A stretch of 64,000 nt of DNA, taken from the NCBI GenBank assembly GCA_028551475.1, contig CM052358.1, positions 27,740,853 through 27,804,852 on the forward strand, in the 5' to 3' direction. The notes beneath the pieces are model-generated. The model was not told the origin of the DNA and searched no databases. It saw only the letters and a program-made list of their open reading frames with translations. The position numbers and the translations under genes are program-made. Source of the stretch: Casuarina equisetifolia. Lineage: Eukaryota; Streptophyta; Magnoliopsida; Fagales; Casuarinaceae. The stretch's first letter is position 1, and each line of letters starts with the position of its first letter. This document shows positions 11,432 through 22,637 of this stretch, piece by piece.

Positions 11432-12650
11432 TGGTGCTCTATGCTGTTCAAAAACATGTTTAAAAGAAATAGAAGGAAAGATTGCTTCATTATCTCAAAC
11501 AAGTATTGATTGGAAGGGAGTGAAATGCATTTGCATCAAGATAAAGCATATGCAGATAATGAGATCAGTAATAAATAGGAGGAGAAAACATACGAAAAGA
11601 GGAAGAACAGGGAAGGAAGCCAAATGCAAGGTCGAAGTGTAGTTGGATGACGAGTCCATTACGGTTTCATGAAGTTCAAAAACATAAAACAAACATTGGG
11701 AAAGATCACTTAAAACAAAATTATCATGTGGCTGGGAAAGCAGGAAGTAGAGGTGGGTCTGAGGTTCAAACTAGAAAATCTTGCTGAAGAAGTTCGCGTG
11801 CACTAAATTATCATCTTCTATGTGTATGTATTTATACTGAACAGATTAGATCGATGCACCAAAAAACCAAATCGGTCAAAGTACGAAAAAACATAGCACT
11901 TAGATCGCCCGAAAATAAGATCCGTGGACAAAGACCAGAAAACTTACTTCAAAGGTGCATTTCAGAATACCTCCATACTTGTACTGCTTATGTACATGCG
12001 AAAATGGAGTTAAAACCAACTAAAGAAGAAAATGCACACAGCCTGCGATCAGATTCTATGATCGAAGGTAAAGACACACGTTAGATGAATGTACTCCGTG
12101 TTAGACAAAATTTAAAAGAGCGGATCTACGAGTCGAAGTAAAATAAGAGGAAACTGCTTTCAGGTACGTGACTCTTTAGTCGATGTTTTCCTTCGTCTTC
12201 CTCGAAACTTCTAGGTTTGACAAAACTTAAGAGAAAAGTTGGAAGGAGACGTACACGGATGTTTGCCTGGGTTGAGAAGCTTCAGTCATGGCAGCCACTC
12301 TCTCCACCAGAAAGTATTCATTCCGCGTCTGGGAAAACGTGCGAAAAACCCAGCGCGCTCGCGCGCGAGAAAGAGAGAGTTAAATACTAGTCCTCTTTTA
12401 GAGTAATATGTTTGTTTTCCATGGAAACAAACGTACAACGGAAAAGTCATTTTGAGCCGCTTTCGTGGGCTCAATGCAATGACCCTGGAAGAGATTCAAC
12501 TCGGCATGTTTCCTCTTTAAAATTGCCCCTGATTTTGAATCAATTTCATGGAAGTTTCGCTCCACCGTAACGATGACAAAGCACTTTGGACAACTTAAAA
12601 GGAATGCTGGATTTCCATCCCGACTATTAGCAAAACCACTCAATCCCTAC
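11432..12650 (-). repeat. W2 upstream region
   Basis: This is closely paralogous to 33,627-34,834. It holds the conserved ATG block at 12,289 and a short CGCG-rich patch (12,352-12,367). No separate gene is seen. Confidence 0.7.
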
Positions 12651-13060
12651 AATAGCGCCGGGAAATTCAACCAGAAACTGAACCATGCTCACGTACTTCT
12701 GAAACTGATCCCCTTTCTCCTAAAAACTCGTAATCCAACAAAACCCGGTATCTTTTCACCGCTCAAAGAACAATGCGAAGACATTTTGAACCAAAATGTT
12801 ATCCACAAGGAGCAAAACAAAAGCCGAAGCACACACCAAAGTAGTAACGCATCGTCTTCCTATGTCACCAACAAAGCAGCAAGTACAAGAAAGGAATGGT
12901 AAGTTAATAGATTGCTAAGGGAACCTGAAATGCTTACCAAGTTGCCGCCACACGTGACGGAAACAGTACGATTTTGTTAATAACGAAGAATGAAGGGAAC
13001 CCATCCCTGAGTGGGCATCATACCCACGCTTGTTTCTATATCTGTGTCTGAATATATAAT
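12651..13060. repeat. flank segment shared with the chaperonin pseudogene side
   Basis: Closely similar sequence lies at 31,785-32,130 (next to the chaperonin pseudogene) and at 36,167-36,545. Here the site gggaaattcaacc is uninterrupted, and this empty site proves the solo LTR insertion at 34,840 in unit 2. The frames seen on both strands are not conserved between copies. Confidence 0.75.
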
Positions 13061-13325
13061 CAGTAATGTCCAGTGGCCTAGCTCAATTTGCTGAACTTTC
13101 AAGATATGGCCTAACTTGTAATACTTTTCTTTTACTACAAGAAGAATCTTGAGTTCCTAGCTCAATGGTTGACTATTGGTTGCCCAAAATGTAGATCTCG
13201 AGTTTGACATTCCATATCCTCGAAACATAATAAGTATAATGTCAATGGAAATAGCCCTTCCACCAAACAAATTCACCTACAACTTCTCTTAATTTGTTTC
13301 ACGTTGATCTAGATTTATGTAACAA

Positions 13326-14962
13326 AAACTAGCCTAAAGCTAGCCATGTCAATTTGCATTCTCCTAGACAGTTTAGAAGGCATCATATATTACAAATGAA
13401 TGCAATATATGTATTTCAAGTGCTTGATTCATCTGCAAATTCACAAAACACAAGTTTTGACATGATTCATGATGTTAAAACTTGAACATAACAAGATTAG
13501 AAAGAAAAGAATCCTTCTTGAAGATATCAAACATATGACAAAGTTAGATCATTTCCTAATAGGAATGTTAGGATAAAAGTTAAACACTTCCATTTTTCTT
13601 AAATGGAGGGCTTTCTACAAGGCTAAGTTCTCTAAAGTAGGAAGAAAGCTTTGGAAAATGTGCTAGGTAGATTCAAGATTTCAATTGTCATTATCATGAC
13701 AAAAAAATAATTGATCTCCAAAAACTTGTGTCATAAACTAGTTTAAAGCTAGGCATGTCAATTTGCATTCTCTAAGCCACTTTAGAAGGCATCATATATT
13801 GCCAATGCATGTAGTATATGCATTTCTAGTACTTGGACGATCTACAAATTCAAAAAACACAAGTTTTAACCTGATTCATGATGTTAAAACTTGAATCATA
13901 ACAAGATTAGAAAGAAGAGAATCCTTCTTGAGGATATCAAACATATGACAACGTAAGATCATTTTCCAATAGCAATGTTAGGATAAAAGCTAAACACTCC
14001 CACTTTTCTTAAATGGAGGGCTTTCTACAAGGCTAAGTTCTCTAAAGTGGGAAGAAAGCTTTGGAAAATGTACTAGGTAGATTTAAGAATTCAATTGTCA
14101 TTATCATGACAAAAAACTAATTAATCTCCAAAAACTTGTGTCATAAACTAGTTTAAAGCTAGGCATGTCAATTTGCATTCTCTAAGCCACTTTAGAAGGC
14201 ATCATATATTGCCAATGCATGTAGTATATGCATTTCAAGTACTTGAACGATCTACAAATTCAAAAAATACAAGTTTTGACCTAATTCATGATGTTAAAAC
14301 TTGAAACAAAACAAGATTGGAAAGAAGAGAATCTTTCTTGAGGATATCAAACATATGACAAAGTAAAATCATTTTCCAATAGCAATGTTAGGATAAAAGC
14401 TAAATACTTCGATTTTTCTTAAATGGAGGGCTTTCTACAAGGCTAAGTTCTCTAAAGTGGGAAGAAAGCTTTGACAAGGTACTAGGTAGGTTCAAGATTT
14501 CAATTGTCATTATCATGACAAAAAGCTAATTGATCTCCAAAAACTTGTGTCATAAACTAGTCTAAAGCTAGGCATGTCAATTTTCATTCTCTAAGCCACT
14601 TTTGAAGGCATCATATATTGCCAATGCATGTAGTATATGCATTTCAAGTACTTGAACGATCTGCAAATTTAGAAAATACAAGTTTTGACCTGATTCATGA
14701 TGTTAAAACTTGAAACATAACAAGATTGGAAAGAAGAGAATCCTTCTTGAGGATATTAAACATATGACAAAGTAAGATCATTTTCTAGTAGCAATATTAG
14801 GATAAAAGTTAAATACTTCCATTTTTCTGAAATGGAGAGCTTTCTACAAGGCTATATTTCGCAAAGCAAAAAGAAAGCTTTGGAAAGCATACCAAGTAGA
14901 TTTAAGACTTCAATTGTCATTATTGTAACGAGAAATTGATTGATCTCCAAAAACTTGTGCCC
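13326..14962 (-). repeat. four-copy tandem array of the WRKY 3' end (about 409 bp each)
   Basis: Repeat starts (aaacta.. taaagct) lie at 13,326, 13,735, 14,145 and 14,554, giving periods of 409, 410 and 409 bp. Each unit carries on the minus strand the last 17-18 codons of WRKY exon 3 (QVFGDQ...DNDN and stop) plus about 350 bp of 3' flank. The fourth unit runs into the real exon 3 of W3. W6 has two such units (37,065-37,880) and W5 one (32,653-33,040). It is therefore a stepwise expansion of a gene end, not a satellite. Confidence 0.88.
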
Positions 14963-15519
14963 ACAAGTCATATTGGTTGGCACTTGAAGATGACATATGT
15001 GGTCGGAAGGAGCTAGATTCTTCAGCCAATGAGGTGTGGTTGTGCACCCCTTTATACACTACTCGAATAGATTCAGGCTCTGAGGTTGACCAATCAACTT
15101 TCTTCTTCACAGAGCAATTGCTCCTTTTACACTTGAAGTAACTTCTGAATACATGCATTAAAATGGATCCAAGATTAGCACTTCTTTATATAATGTACAT
15201 AAAAAGAATATGACATGCATATAAAACATTCTTTACCTGTTTTTGCCAATATTTCTCATGAACTTTTGACCATACTTTCTCCATTCATACCCATCTGCTG
15301 GTAAGATAAATCTATTACCTCCTGCATTGGCTTCTCTCTCTCCTCTATTTTCCCCCTCGATCTCCCTAGTAAGACATAAAGTGGATTAAACAAACTAAGG
15401 GTTCCTAGCAACCCAAAGGAAGATGGGTTATGTTTTAGTTTGGCACTTATGTTTTTTGCCTAAATTTGTCCATGTTTAAATGTGATACTCTGCTCTTGAT
15501 ATTCTCCATTTTGGGCCAC
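14910..15519 (-). pseudogene. WRKY gene copy W3 with intact WRKY domain
   Basis: The domain is complete and open. Exon 2 (15,365-15,237) ends DGYEWRKYGQKF then MRNIGKN, with a GTAAAG donor. A 92-bp intron ends TATTCAG. Exon 3 (15,144-14,910) reads SYFKCKRSNC, then KKKVDW and GVHNHTS, giving C-X4-C-X23-H-X1-H, the group II type finger. The tail SSSSANQYDLWAQVFGDQ ends at a stop. The intron splits the Arg before SYFKC, the conserved WRKY-domain position. Against function: the conserved start codon is GTG at 15,519, exon 1 is shortened, and I cannot connect exon 1 to exon 2 in frame. It is probably a young pseudogene, but a gene with an unrecognised first exon is possible. Confidence 0.7.
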
Positions 15520-16709
15520 TGGGGTTGTATGATGTTCATAAACATGGTAAGAATAAAACATATTGAAAAATCACTTCCTTATTTCAAAGAACTCTTGATT
15601 GGAAGGGAGTGAACTACACTAACATCAAAATAAAGCATATGTAGAAAATGAGATCAATAATTAACAGGAGGACAACTTAGCAAAAATAAAGAAGATAGTA
15701 TGAAGGAGAACTTTTTTTTTTTAAAATATAAAATCCTTTCGAGACAATGTTATTTTGAGTGAAATTTGAAGGCTTCTAACTTTCATTTTTTTTTATAGAT
15801 ATGATGACTTATATAATGCTATGATATGCCCTGTGTGTGTGTACTTTAATATTTATTAATATAATTTATCTTTCTATCAAAAATATTAATAGGAGGACAA
15901 ACATACAAAAAGAGGAAGAAAAGGGAAGGAAGCCAAGTGCAAGGCTGAAGCGCATTTAGATGATGAGTTCATTAGGGTTTCATGGTGTTCAAAAACATGA
16001 TAAAAAGACAATGAAGAAAAGATCGCTTACACAAAATTATCGTGTGTGGTTGGGAAAGCTGCTCGTAGAGGTGGATCTGAGGTTAAAACTAGAAAAGCTT
16101 GCAGAAGAACCTCGCGTGCACAGAACTATAAGTATGTATTTATACTGAACAGATTAGATCCAACACGGAAAAACCAAGTCAATCAAAGCACGGGACAACA
16201 CAGAGCTTAGATCACCTACAAAGATGGATCCGTGGACAAAGACAAGTAAAGCTACATCAAAAGTGCGTTTAGAGTACCCATATACGTGTACTGCTTATGT
16301 ACATGAAACAATGGACTTAAAAGCAAATAAAGAAAAAAATGCACAAAGCCTGCGATCAAATTTTTCGATCCAAGTCAAAGACACGTTAGATCTATGTGCT
16401 TCGAGTTAGTCTGAATTGAAAAGAGTGAATCTATGAATCGAAGTAAAAAAAAGGAAAGTGATTGAAGGTAGGCGAGTCTTTAGTCGATGATTTCCATCGT
16501 TTTCCTGATATCTAGTAGGTTTGATAGAGCTTACAAGAAAAGTGTGAAGGAAACGTACACGGATGTTTGTCTGGGTTGGGAAGCTTCAGTCATGGCAGCT
16601 GCTTTCTCTCCCAGAAGGAGCTAAAAGTATTCAATCTTGTGGAAAAAACTACAAGAAATCTATAGACAGAGAGGAAAATACTTCTCCTTTCTTACAGTAA
16701 TATATTTAT
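15520..16709 (-). repeat. W3 upstream region
   Basis: Paralogous to 38,456-39,565. It contains an AT-rich insert (about 15,710-15,890, with a T-run and a TG microsatellite at 15,831-15,841) that is missing from the unit 2 partner, and the conserved ATG block at 16,593. Confidence 0.65.
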
Positions 16710-18358
16710 TTTGTGCAAGAATATTTCGTTAAATCAAAATTGTGCAAGTGCATTTAGAAAATTTTAATTTTATTTTCTCTATATATACCCATATACCTAT
16801 TTTTCTTAACAATAAATCGTATAAAATGGGTAAGGTTTTTTATAGTTGAGAAAGCATAGACGTTAGATAAGTCTAAAACATGATGGGAAAAAAATTGTGA
16901 CTTTTGTTCATTGCATTATCATTGGAGAAGACTTTTCCAAATAGTGATGGGAATAGAAGTATGCTTGACTCGAAGCAGGACTAGAAGATGAGACAAAGAC
17001 GACCTTAGTTTTCCGGGAATAGTAAGAACGACAACTCACGCAAAATTCAAAGAATCAAGCTGGGATGGGAGCAGTCATCTAAGCCGCCTCCACCATACGA
17101 AGGCTGCGCTTCTACCGACACAAAAGTTGTGGGTCATGTGGGTGGGCGGACAGTGTTTGGCTACCGCATCTAGCTTGTTTTTGTTTCCTCAAGCATGACT
17201 AGATGGATATCACCAGCAGTTATTGTGAGTAAAAGTTAAATATGGTTATTTTTTCCTCTCTTGGTATTTTCCTTCTGTGTTGTAAAATCAAACTAAGGAC
17301 ATAGAAATAGAATATTGCTGCTAGTTGATACTATACAACCACAGGCTCATGTCTACTTAACTGTTAAAATGATCCAATTGGAGTAATTATGACAAACATA
17401 TTTTAAACGAGGAACAAAAGAAAGCACCACAGGCATAGGAATTTCTTTTTCCGAATCCACATTGAAGAAGAAAAGGTACTTTCCAACAGATGTCATCACC
17501 GCTGCATCATCCAATCACCATCCATCTTCATCCTCTGCTGGTCAAACACCCGCGTCGGCTCCACCTGAAATCAACTGTTCTCAATTTATTTAACTGGTAG
17601 TCGATGCTGTGAAATTCAAATGACGCACGGCAGTGAAATGTGGAGCATGTCAAAACACGAACAGGGTGACTCAAACATATATCTTGGAAGTTGATATCAA
17701 AAATAACTAGGATGACCGAAATGTTAAATGCCAAAGATAAAAGGGATGGCGCGAGACATAAGATGGGCAGATGTTGATGATTCAACGATGGTGGCTCACT
17801 TTGTACGTGGGTCCTGTAAACTTGTTTATCTTCATGCAGTTGGTCTTACATGCGACCAGATGGATAATTGTACAACCCAGTGGGAGAAAAGGCTCATTCT
17901 GATGGTGAGCAAGCAAGACAATATACAGCTGCAGAGATTCCTGCATTTGGTTTGGCTTATCTCGTTTTTTGCTTGAAAGGGAGGCAGATGACCCGCACCT
18001 TCACTATTTGTGTCAAAACCAAATCTCACTTTCCATAATCAAGCCTTTATTGTGGATCCCACGTGCGTGTTGAGATCAGGTGTCTGTCGCGCAGCTCCTA
18101 CATTCTGGAAATGGAAAGATAGGACATTTGAGGTTAGATTAGGAGGATCAATTGTAGATACATTCTTTTGTAAAATATCTAGATTCATTACTTCTCAAAT
18201 GCTTCATTGAGAATATGGGTTGTCAAAGAATATAAGGTATGTGATAAGTGCTTTTCTTTTCATTATAGGACTCTTTATCTAATATTTTTCTACAATATAA
18301 GCTCACTTTAATGCTATGTAAAAGGCATAGGTCCAACTCTCCTTAAAAACGTTTATTG
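16710..18358 (+). repeat. distal unit region, partner of 42,910-44,705
   Basis: This is the end of the repeated WRKY unit farthest from the gene. Landmarks are gtcggctccacctgaaat (near 17,545) and ccagatggataattg (near 17,860). An inverted copy of 17,536-17,915 follows at 18,359-19,003. A forward fragment also lies at 59,240-59,857 and an inverted one at 51,121-52,190. The reading frames on both strands are short and not conserved between copies. Confidence 0.65.
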
Positions 18359-19003
18359 TTCCTTGTTTGCTCACCATCAGAATGAGCCTTTCGTCCCATT
18401 GGGTTGTACAATTATCCATCTTGTGGCGTCTTATTGGATTATTGAAGGAATCTGCAGCGGAATAGGTGAAGTAACGCATGAAGACGCACACGTTTTGGGA
18501 GAATCGCTCACAGCGATATTGTATTCACACTTACCAATAAATTAGGATTGTTTATAGTATAAGTATGAGAGAAAAAGGAACTCAAACGGGCCTAACCCGT
18601 CACAAAAAAATTAAGAGAGGCAACAATGATTAAAGGCCCACAAACACCATATTTCAACAATTTCCCTAGATCATTTGTACCATATGTATCTTTCTTATTT
18701 TTCATGGACCCAGGACTAACAAGCTAAACAAGTTTACAGGACCCACGTCCAAAGTGAGCCACCGTTGCATTCATGTCCATATGCTCATCTTATCTTTACC
18801 ATTAACGTTTGGCTCATTGTACTTATCTTCAACATCAACTTCGAAGCCATATGTTTGAGTCATCCTCAACACCTGGGTCATGCTACACATTGCACTGTCG
18901 TGCATCATTTGAACTTCACAGCATCAACTAACGGTAGACGGTAGAATTGAGATCGGTAGAATTCAGGCGGAACCGACGTAGGTGTTTGACCAGTCTTACA
19001 CAA
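17536..19003. repeat. large foldback (inverted repeat)
   Basis: The left arm 17,536-17,915 is matched in reverse complement by 18,359-18,442 plus 18,660-19,003. The right arm is split by the 217-bp insertion at 18,443. The spacer is about 440 bp. The structure arose where a transferred block (from 18,359) was joined to a unit end in the opposite direction. Confidence 0.75.
18443..18659 (-). mobile_element. 217-bp TG...CA insertion, solo-LTR-like (fossil)
   Basis: On the minus strand it runs from TGTTGAAATATGG to CAGATTCCTTCA. It is absent from the homologous sites at 44,190 and 59,310. The flanks are ATTAT and ATTTC, similar but not identical, which fits a worn 5-bp target duplication of GAAAT. 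Short LTRs of Copia or TRIM elements look like this. The same insert is at 51,630-51,846. Confidence 0.55.
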
Positions 19004-20240
19004 TTACTCATAAATTGTACGGTCAATTTATATAAATTCACCCTTAGAAGTGTCATATGCAAATACTAAATAGTTTTTTCTTAGCATGTATCTATTGTAT
19101 ATCATTTAAATAAAATTATATATGTTTTCAAAATAAGTTTGTTAAAATACCAATGTTATTAGGTAAAATTAAAAAAGTGATGCATGAGAGAGCATTTTTA
19201 TTTAGGCACATTAAATCCTCTTAGGCTAATATTTGTTGTGTCATAGATTAAGAATTCTAAAATTTGATTTCCTCTTAGATGAATTGTAATGTTAGAGAAT
19301 TTTCACTAAGTCTTTATATTTTCTTATTCTTAGATAAATAAACTTATATATTTATAAAGAAAAAAATTGAAAGTAATATTGCACTTGAGATCCTAAATTA
19401 GCAAAGAATGGCAATTTGATATTAATAAATTTAATCACTTGGAGTCACCTTTTCTTAAAACATAGTCGAAAAGAGAGTCTAAAAAGAAATTAAAAAAAGG
19501 TGAAACTAGCTAGAAAGTTCCAATTGTAGCATTCATTATTATCTTGTTGGTACTAGCTAGAAATGGTTAATCATTTCTCTCTTTGAATTTTCCTTTTATT
19601 TTGGCAAATCAAATTAAGGAGATAGCAATAGAATATAGTTGCAAGTTGATACTATACAACGACAACTTCTTTAGATAGCTATCTACTTAACTGTTACAAT
19701 AATCCAACTACGGCAACTATGACGAACATGTTTTAACCAAGAGAAAAAACGAAAAGAATAAAAGGCATGAAAAACTTCCCTTTTGAATCCATATTGATAA
19801 AAAAGATAAAAACACTATCTGATGGGAAAACTTTTCCTTTAAATTTTAGAAGAAGCTTGATAAGGCAAATATCTGGCTTTTCTCTTTAGCTTTGCGCCCG
19901 AGAGCTCGCTAATCACAGTTAACATAGTCTTTTCCATTGAAATAACTGTAGCGTAGTCGGTAATTGTGTTGTATGTATGTTCAGTGATGTCTGGCAGTCA
20001 TAGTCAATTTATTGACAATTTGCAGTCAAGTTCCAATATATGTGCATAAGGCTTGGGAAATTATATTGAGAATTCTTAATATCAGAAAAATTTAATTCCT
20101 ATTTTATTCTTTTGAATTTAAGAAAGAAATGAATTTTTTAACAATTCAAAACCATCAAGTAAAAAATACTTTAAATTTTTTTGTGGCACCTTTATTATAG
20201 AATTATAGCTTTAATGTCAATGAAACCCTTCAATTAAAGG
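19004..20240. other. non-coding filler with repeat X and WRKY 3' flank
   Basis: Repeat X copy 2 lies at 19,130-19,372. 19,560-19,830 is a forward relative of 17,240-17,490. 20,040-20,240 matches WRKY 3' flank sequence (36,580-36,740). No gene is seen. Confidence 0.55.
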
Positions 20241-21950
20241 TAAAAGTTTGAATGGGTTCGCAGGTTGGAATTATATCCATAATTAGAGGTTTAGTAGTAT
20301 TGGTAGAATATGGATCCTTTAGAAAGCTTATGATATTCAACTTACAGTTAAAGAGTCTTCTTCTCAAGTCATTCATTGCTTAATTGAAAAGCCAGGTATG
20401 CATTCATATTTGTTATCTACTATTTATGCTAGTAACTTGGAGATGGAACGTAGAGAATTATAGGCCAACCTTACTAGCTTTTCTAATCTTAATGTTAATG
20501 ATGTTCCTTGGTTAATTATGAGGGATTTCAATGAAATTCAAAATACAAGTGAACGCATTGGCCCTAATGTTAGATGGACACAAGGAATGGAAGACTTGAA
20601 TGAAAGGATTGAGACTATAGCATTGATTGAACCTCCTTATTTTGGTCCATCATTCACATGGACAAATAAAGGTTTAGGTACTAGTCTTAGAGCAAGTAAA
20701 ATTGATAGAGCTCTTACCAATGGAGAATGGATTCTTAAATTTGAAAATTTTGCTATTGAATTTTTACTCCTAATGTATCAGATTACTCTCCATGTCTTGT
20801 TAAGTTTGGTAATATCACACGCAGGAAGAATTCTTCATTTAGGTTCTTTAATTTTTAGGTTAATTACTCAGATTTCATGGATACAGTTAGTTCAATATGG
20901 CAACAAGAAATAGTAGGTTCAAAAATGTTTCAGGTGGTGCGAAAACTAAAAGCTTTGAAAGTTCCTCTCAAGAAGTTAAATGCAACTCAATTTGGTGACA
21001 TACATCAGAAGATAAAGGATGCTAGAGACAATTTACAACAAGTGCAACATAGATTAGAACTTAACCCTCATTGTCTTGATACCCATTCTGAGGAAAATAT
21101 TCAACTATAGTTACTACTTGCAATGAGTAAACATGAAGAGATTTTACTCAAACAAAAATCCAGAAACCTAGGTTGAAAAAAGGGTATAATAATAGTAAGA
21201 TCTTCTTTGCATCATTAATAAAGAGGAGAGCGCAGAATAGGATCAATAAGCTAGTATTGGAAGATGGCTCAGTAATCACAGAAGAAAATGACTTGAGAAC
21301 TGCTATTATTTCATATTATCAATCTATTCTTAGTCAGTCTAGAAATATCTTCAGCAACTTTGAGAGGTACGCTTCTTTATTTCATGATGATGTAAGTGCA
21401 CTTCTTAATACCATAAGTTTTGAGCGTTTAAATGTTATTAAAGCTCTTTGGGGAATTTATGATTTTAAAGCCCCTGGTCCAGATGGATATAATAGCTTAT
21501 TTTACAAAAGAGCTTGGCCTATCATTAGAAGAGATATAGAGGATGCTATACTAGAATTTTTCTCCTCTAGGAAGCTATTGAACGCTATAAACTCTACATT
21601 GTTATCATTAGTTCCTAAGGTCCCCAATCCTTGTTGCAATAAAGACTACAGACCAATAGCTTGTTGTAATGTTCTCTACAAAATTATTTCCAAGATGTTG
21701 GTTGAAAAACTGAGTGTTATTCTCCCTGTAGTGGTAAGCCAAAACCAAACTACTTTCATCAAAGGACGTTAAATTTTTGAGAATATTCTACTTTGCCAAA
21801 AACTACATCACAATTATCACAAGGGTGATAAAGGTAAACATGTGGCTATAAAAATTGATCTCATGAAAGCATATGATATGGTCAAATGGGAAGCAATATT
21901 AGGAGTCTTGAAAGCTATTAATACTCCTCAGAATCTAATTGACCTTGTTG
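20241..21950 (+). mobile_element. LINE (L1-type) ORF2 fragment: endonuclease and N-terminal RT
   Basis: The plus strand holds an endonuclease/phosphatase-type domain (DFNEIQN near 20,524; FGPSFTWTNKG near 20,641; KIDRALTNGEW near 20,698). The linker follows, then the RT start (KAPGPDGYN near 21,468; LVPKVPNPCCNKDYRPI near 21,608; KIDLMKAYDMVKW near 21,855, RT motif A). The motif carrying the catalytic Asp pair and all later domains are missing. It stops at about 21,950, head-on against WRKY W4. There are stops at 20,462 and 21,108, and one frame change near 20,770. Because both ends are missing, it is not a simple 5'-truncated insertion. Confidence 0.88.
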
Positions 21951-22637
21951 GTGAGTGTATTACTATAAAGGTGGGAGGTAGAATTAGGATTTTGATTGTC
22001 ATTATCAAGATGAGAAGCTGATGGATTTTTGAGAAGTTGCTCATTATCATGTTGAGAAGCTGATTGATATTCAAAAACTTGATCATTATTGTGACGAGAA
22101 GCTGATCGATTTCCAAAAACTTGTGTCCACAAGTCATATTGGTTGGCACTTGAAGATGGAGTTTGTGACTGGGAAGAGCTAGATTCTGCAAGTGCTGAGA
22201 CATGATTATGCACCCCTTCAAACACCACTTGGACTGTTCCAGGATTTGATGTTGACCACTCAACTTTCTTCTGTGCAGAACAATTGCTTCTTTGGCACTT
22301 GAAGTAACTTTTAAAGACATACGTTAAAATGGAACTAAGATGAGCACTTTTTTGCATAACATATACCAAAATAAGATGACTTTGCATATAAATAACAAAA
22401 AATAAAAAAATAAAAATTCTGTACCTATTTTTGCCTATATTTTTTATGAACTTTTGACTATACTTCCTCCATTTGTACCCATCTTCTGGTGACATAAATT
22501 TGCTGCCTCGTGCATCGGCTTCTCTTTCTCCTCTGTGTCCTCCCTCCATCTCCCTAGTAGAACGTGAAGACGGTCAAACAAACTTATCCTTCTATTACCC
22601 ATAGGAGAATGAGTTGTGTCAAGCTCGGCGCTCAAAT
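21935..22637 (-). pseudogene. WRKY copy W4, near-intact domain, WRKYSQK
   Basis: From ATG 22,549 exon 2 (to 22,425) reads MEGGHRGEREADARG, then SPEDGYKWRKYSQKF. The heptapeptide has Ser for Gly. The donor is GTACAG. The usual acceptor CAG is TAA here, but the next AG, three bases on, keeps frame and only drops the Arg (AAAAG at 22,308). Exon 3 from 22,307 reads SYFKCQRSNC, KKVEW and GVHNHV, then a Ser-rich tail with three 14-residue repeats. It ends in LINE-derived codons. The spliced frame would give 165 residues. The 117-bp intron is a multiple of three without stops. Exon 1 is lost: the block ends at 22,637 inside the SAELD segment. There is no promoter evidence. Confidence 0.7.

Larger units (their letters stand above)
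18359..22637 (+). repeat. transferred 4.28-kb block (copy of 51,546-55,842)
   Basis: The block matches 51,546-55,842 (4,297 bp) nearly base for base by eye, with a few substitutions and small indels. The largest indel seen is about 16 bp near 19,508/52,697. At the other locus both sides continue into natural unit sequence, so that locus is the donor type. Here both ends break inside unit sequence, and about 330 bp present in unit 2 (44,705-45,040) is missing. It contains a small solo-LTR-like insert, repeat X, a LINE piece and WRKY copy W4. Confidence 0.9.

Noticed and set aside
13326-14962. 409-bp array as a centromeric satellite
   Set aside because: Only four units, each with WRKY tail codons, and lower copy numbers at the paralogs.
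18363-18545. 60-codon frame identical at 18,363 and 51,550
   Set aside because: It crosses an inverted unit end and the 217-bp insertion. Identity follows from the recent block copy, not from selection.
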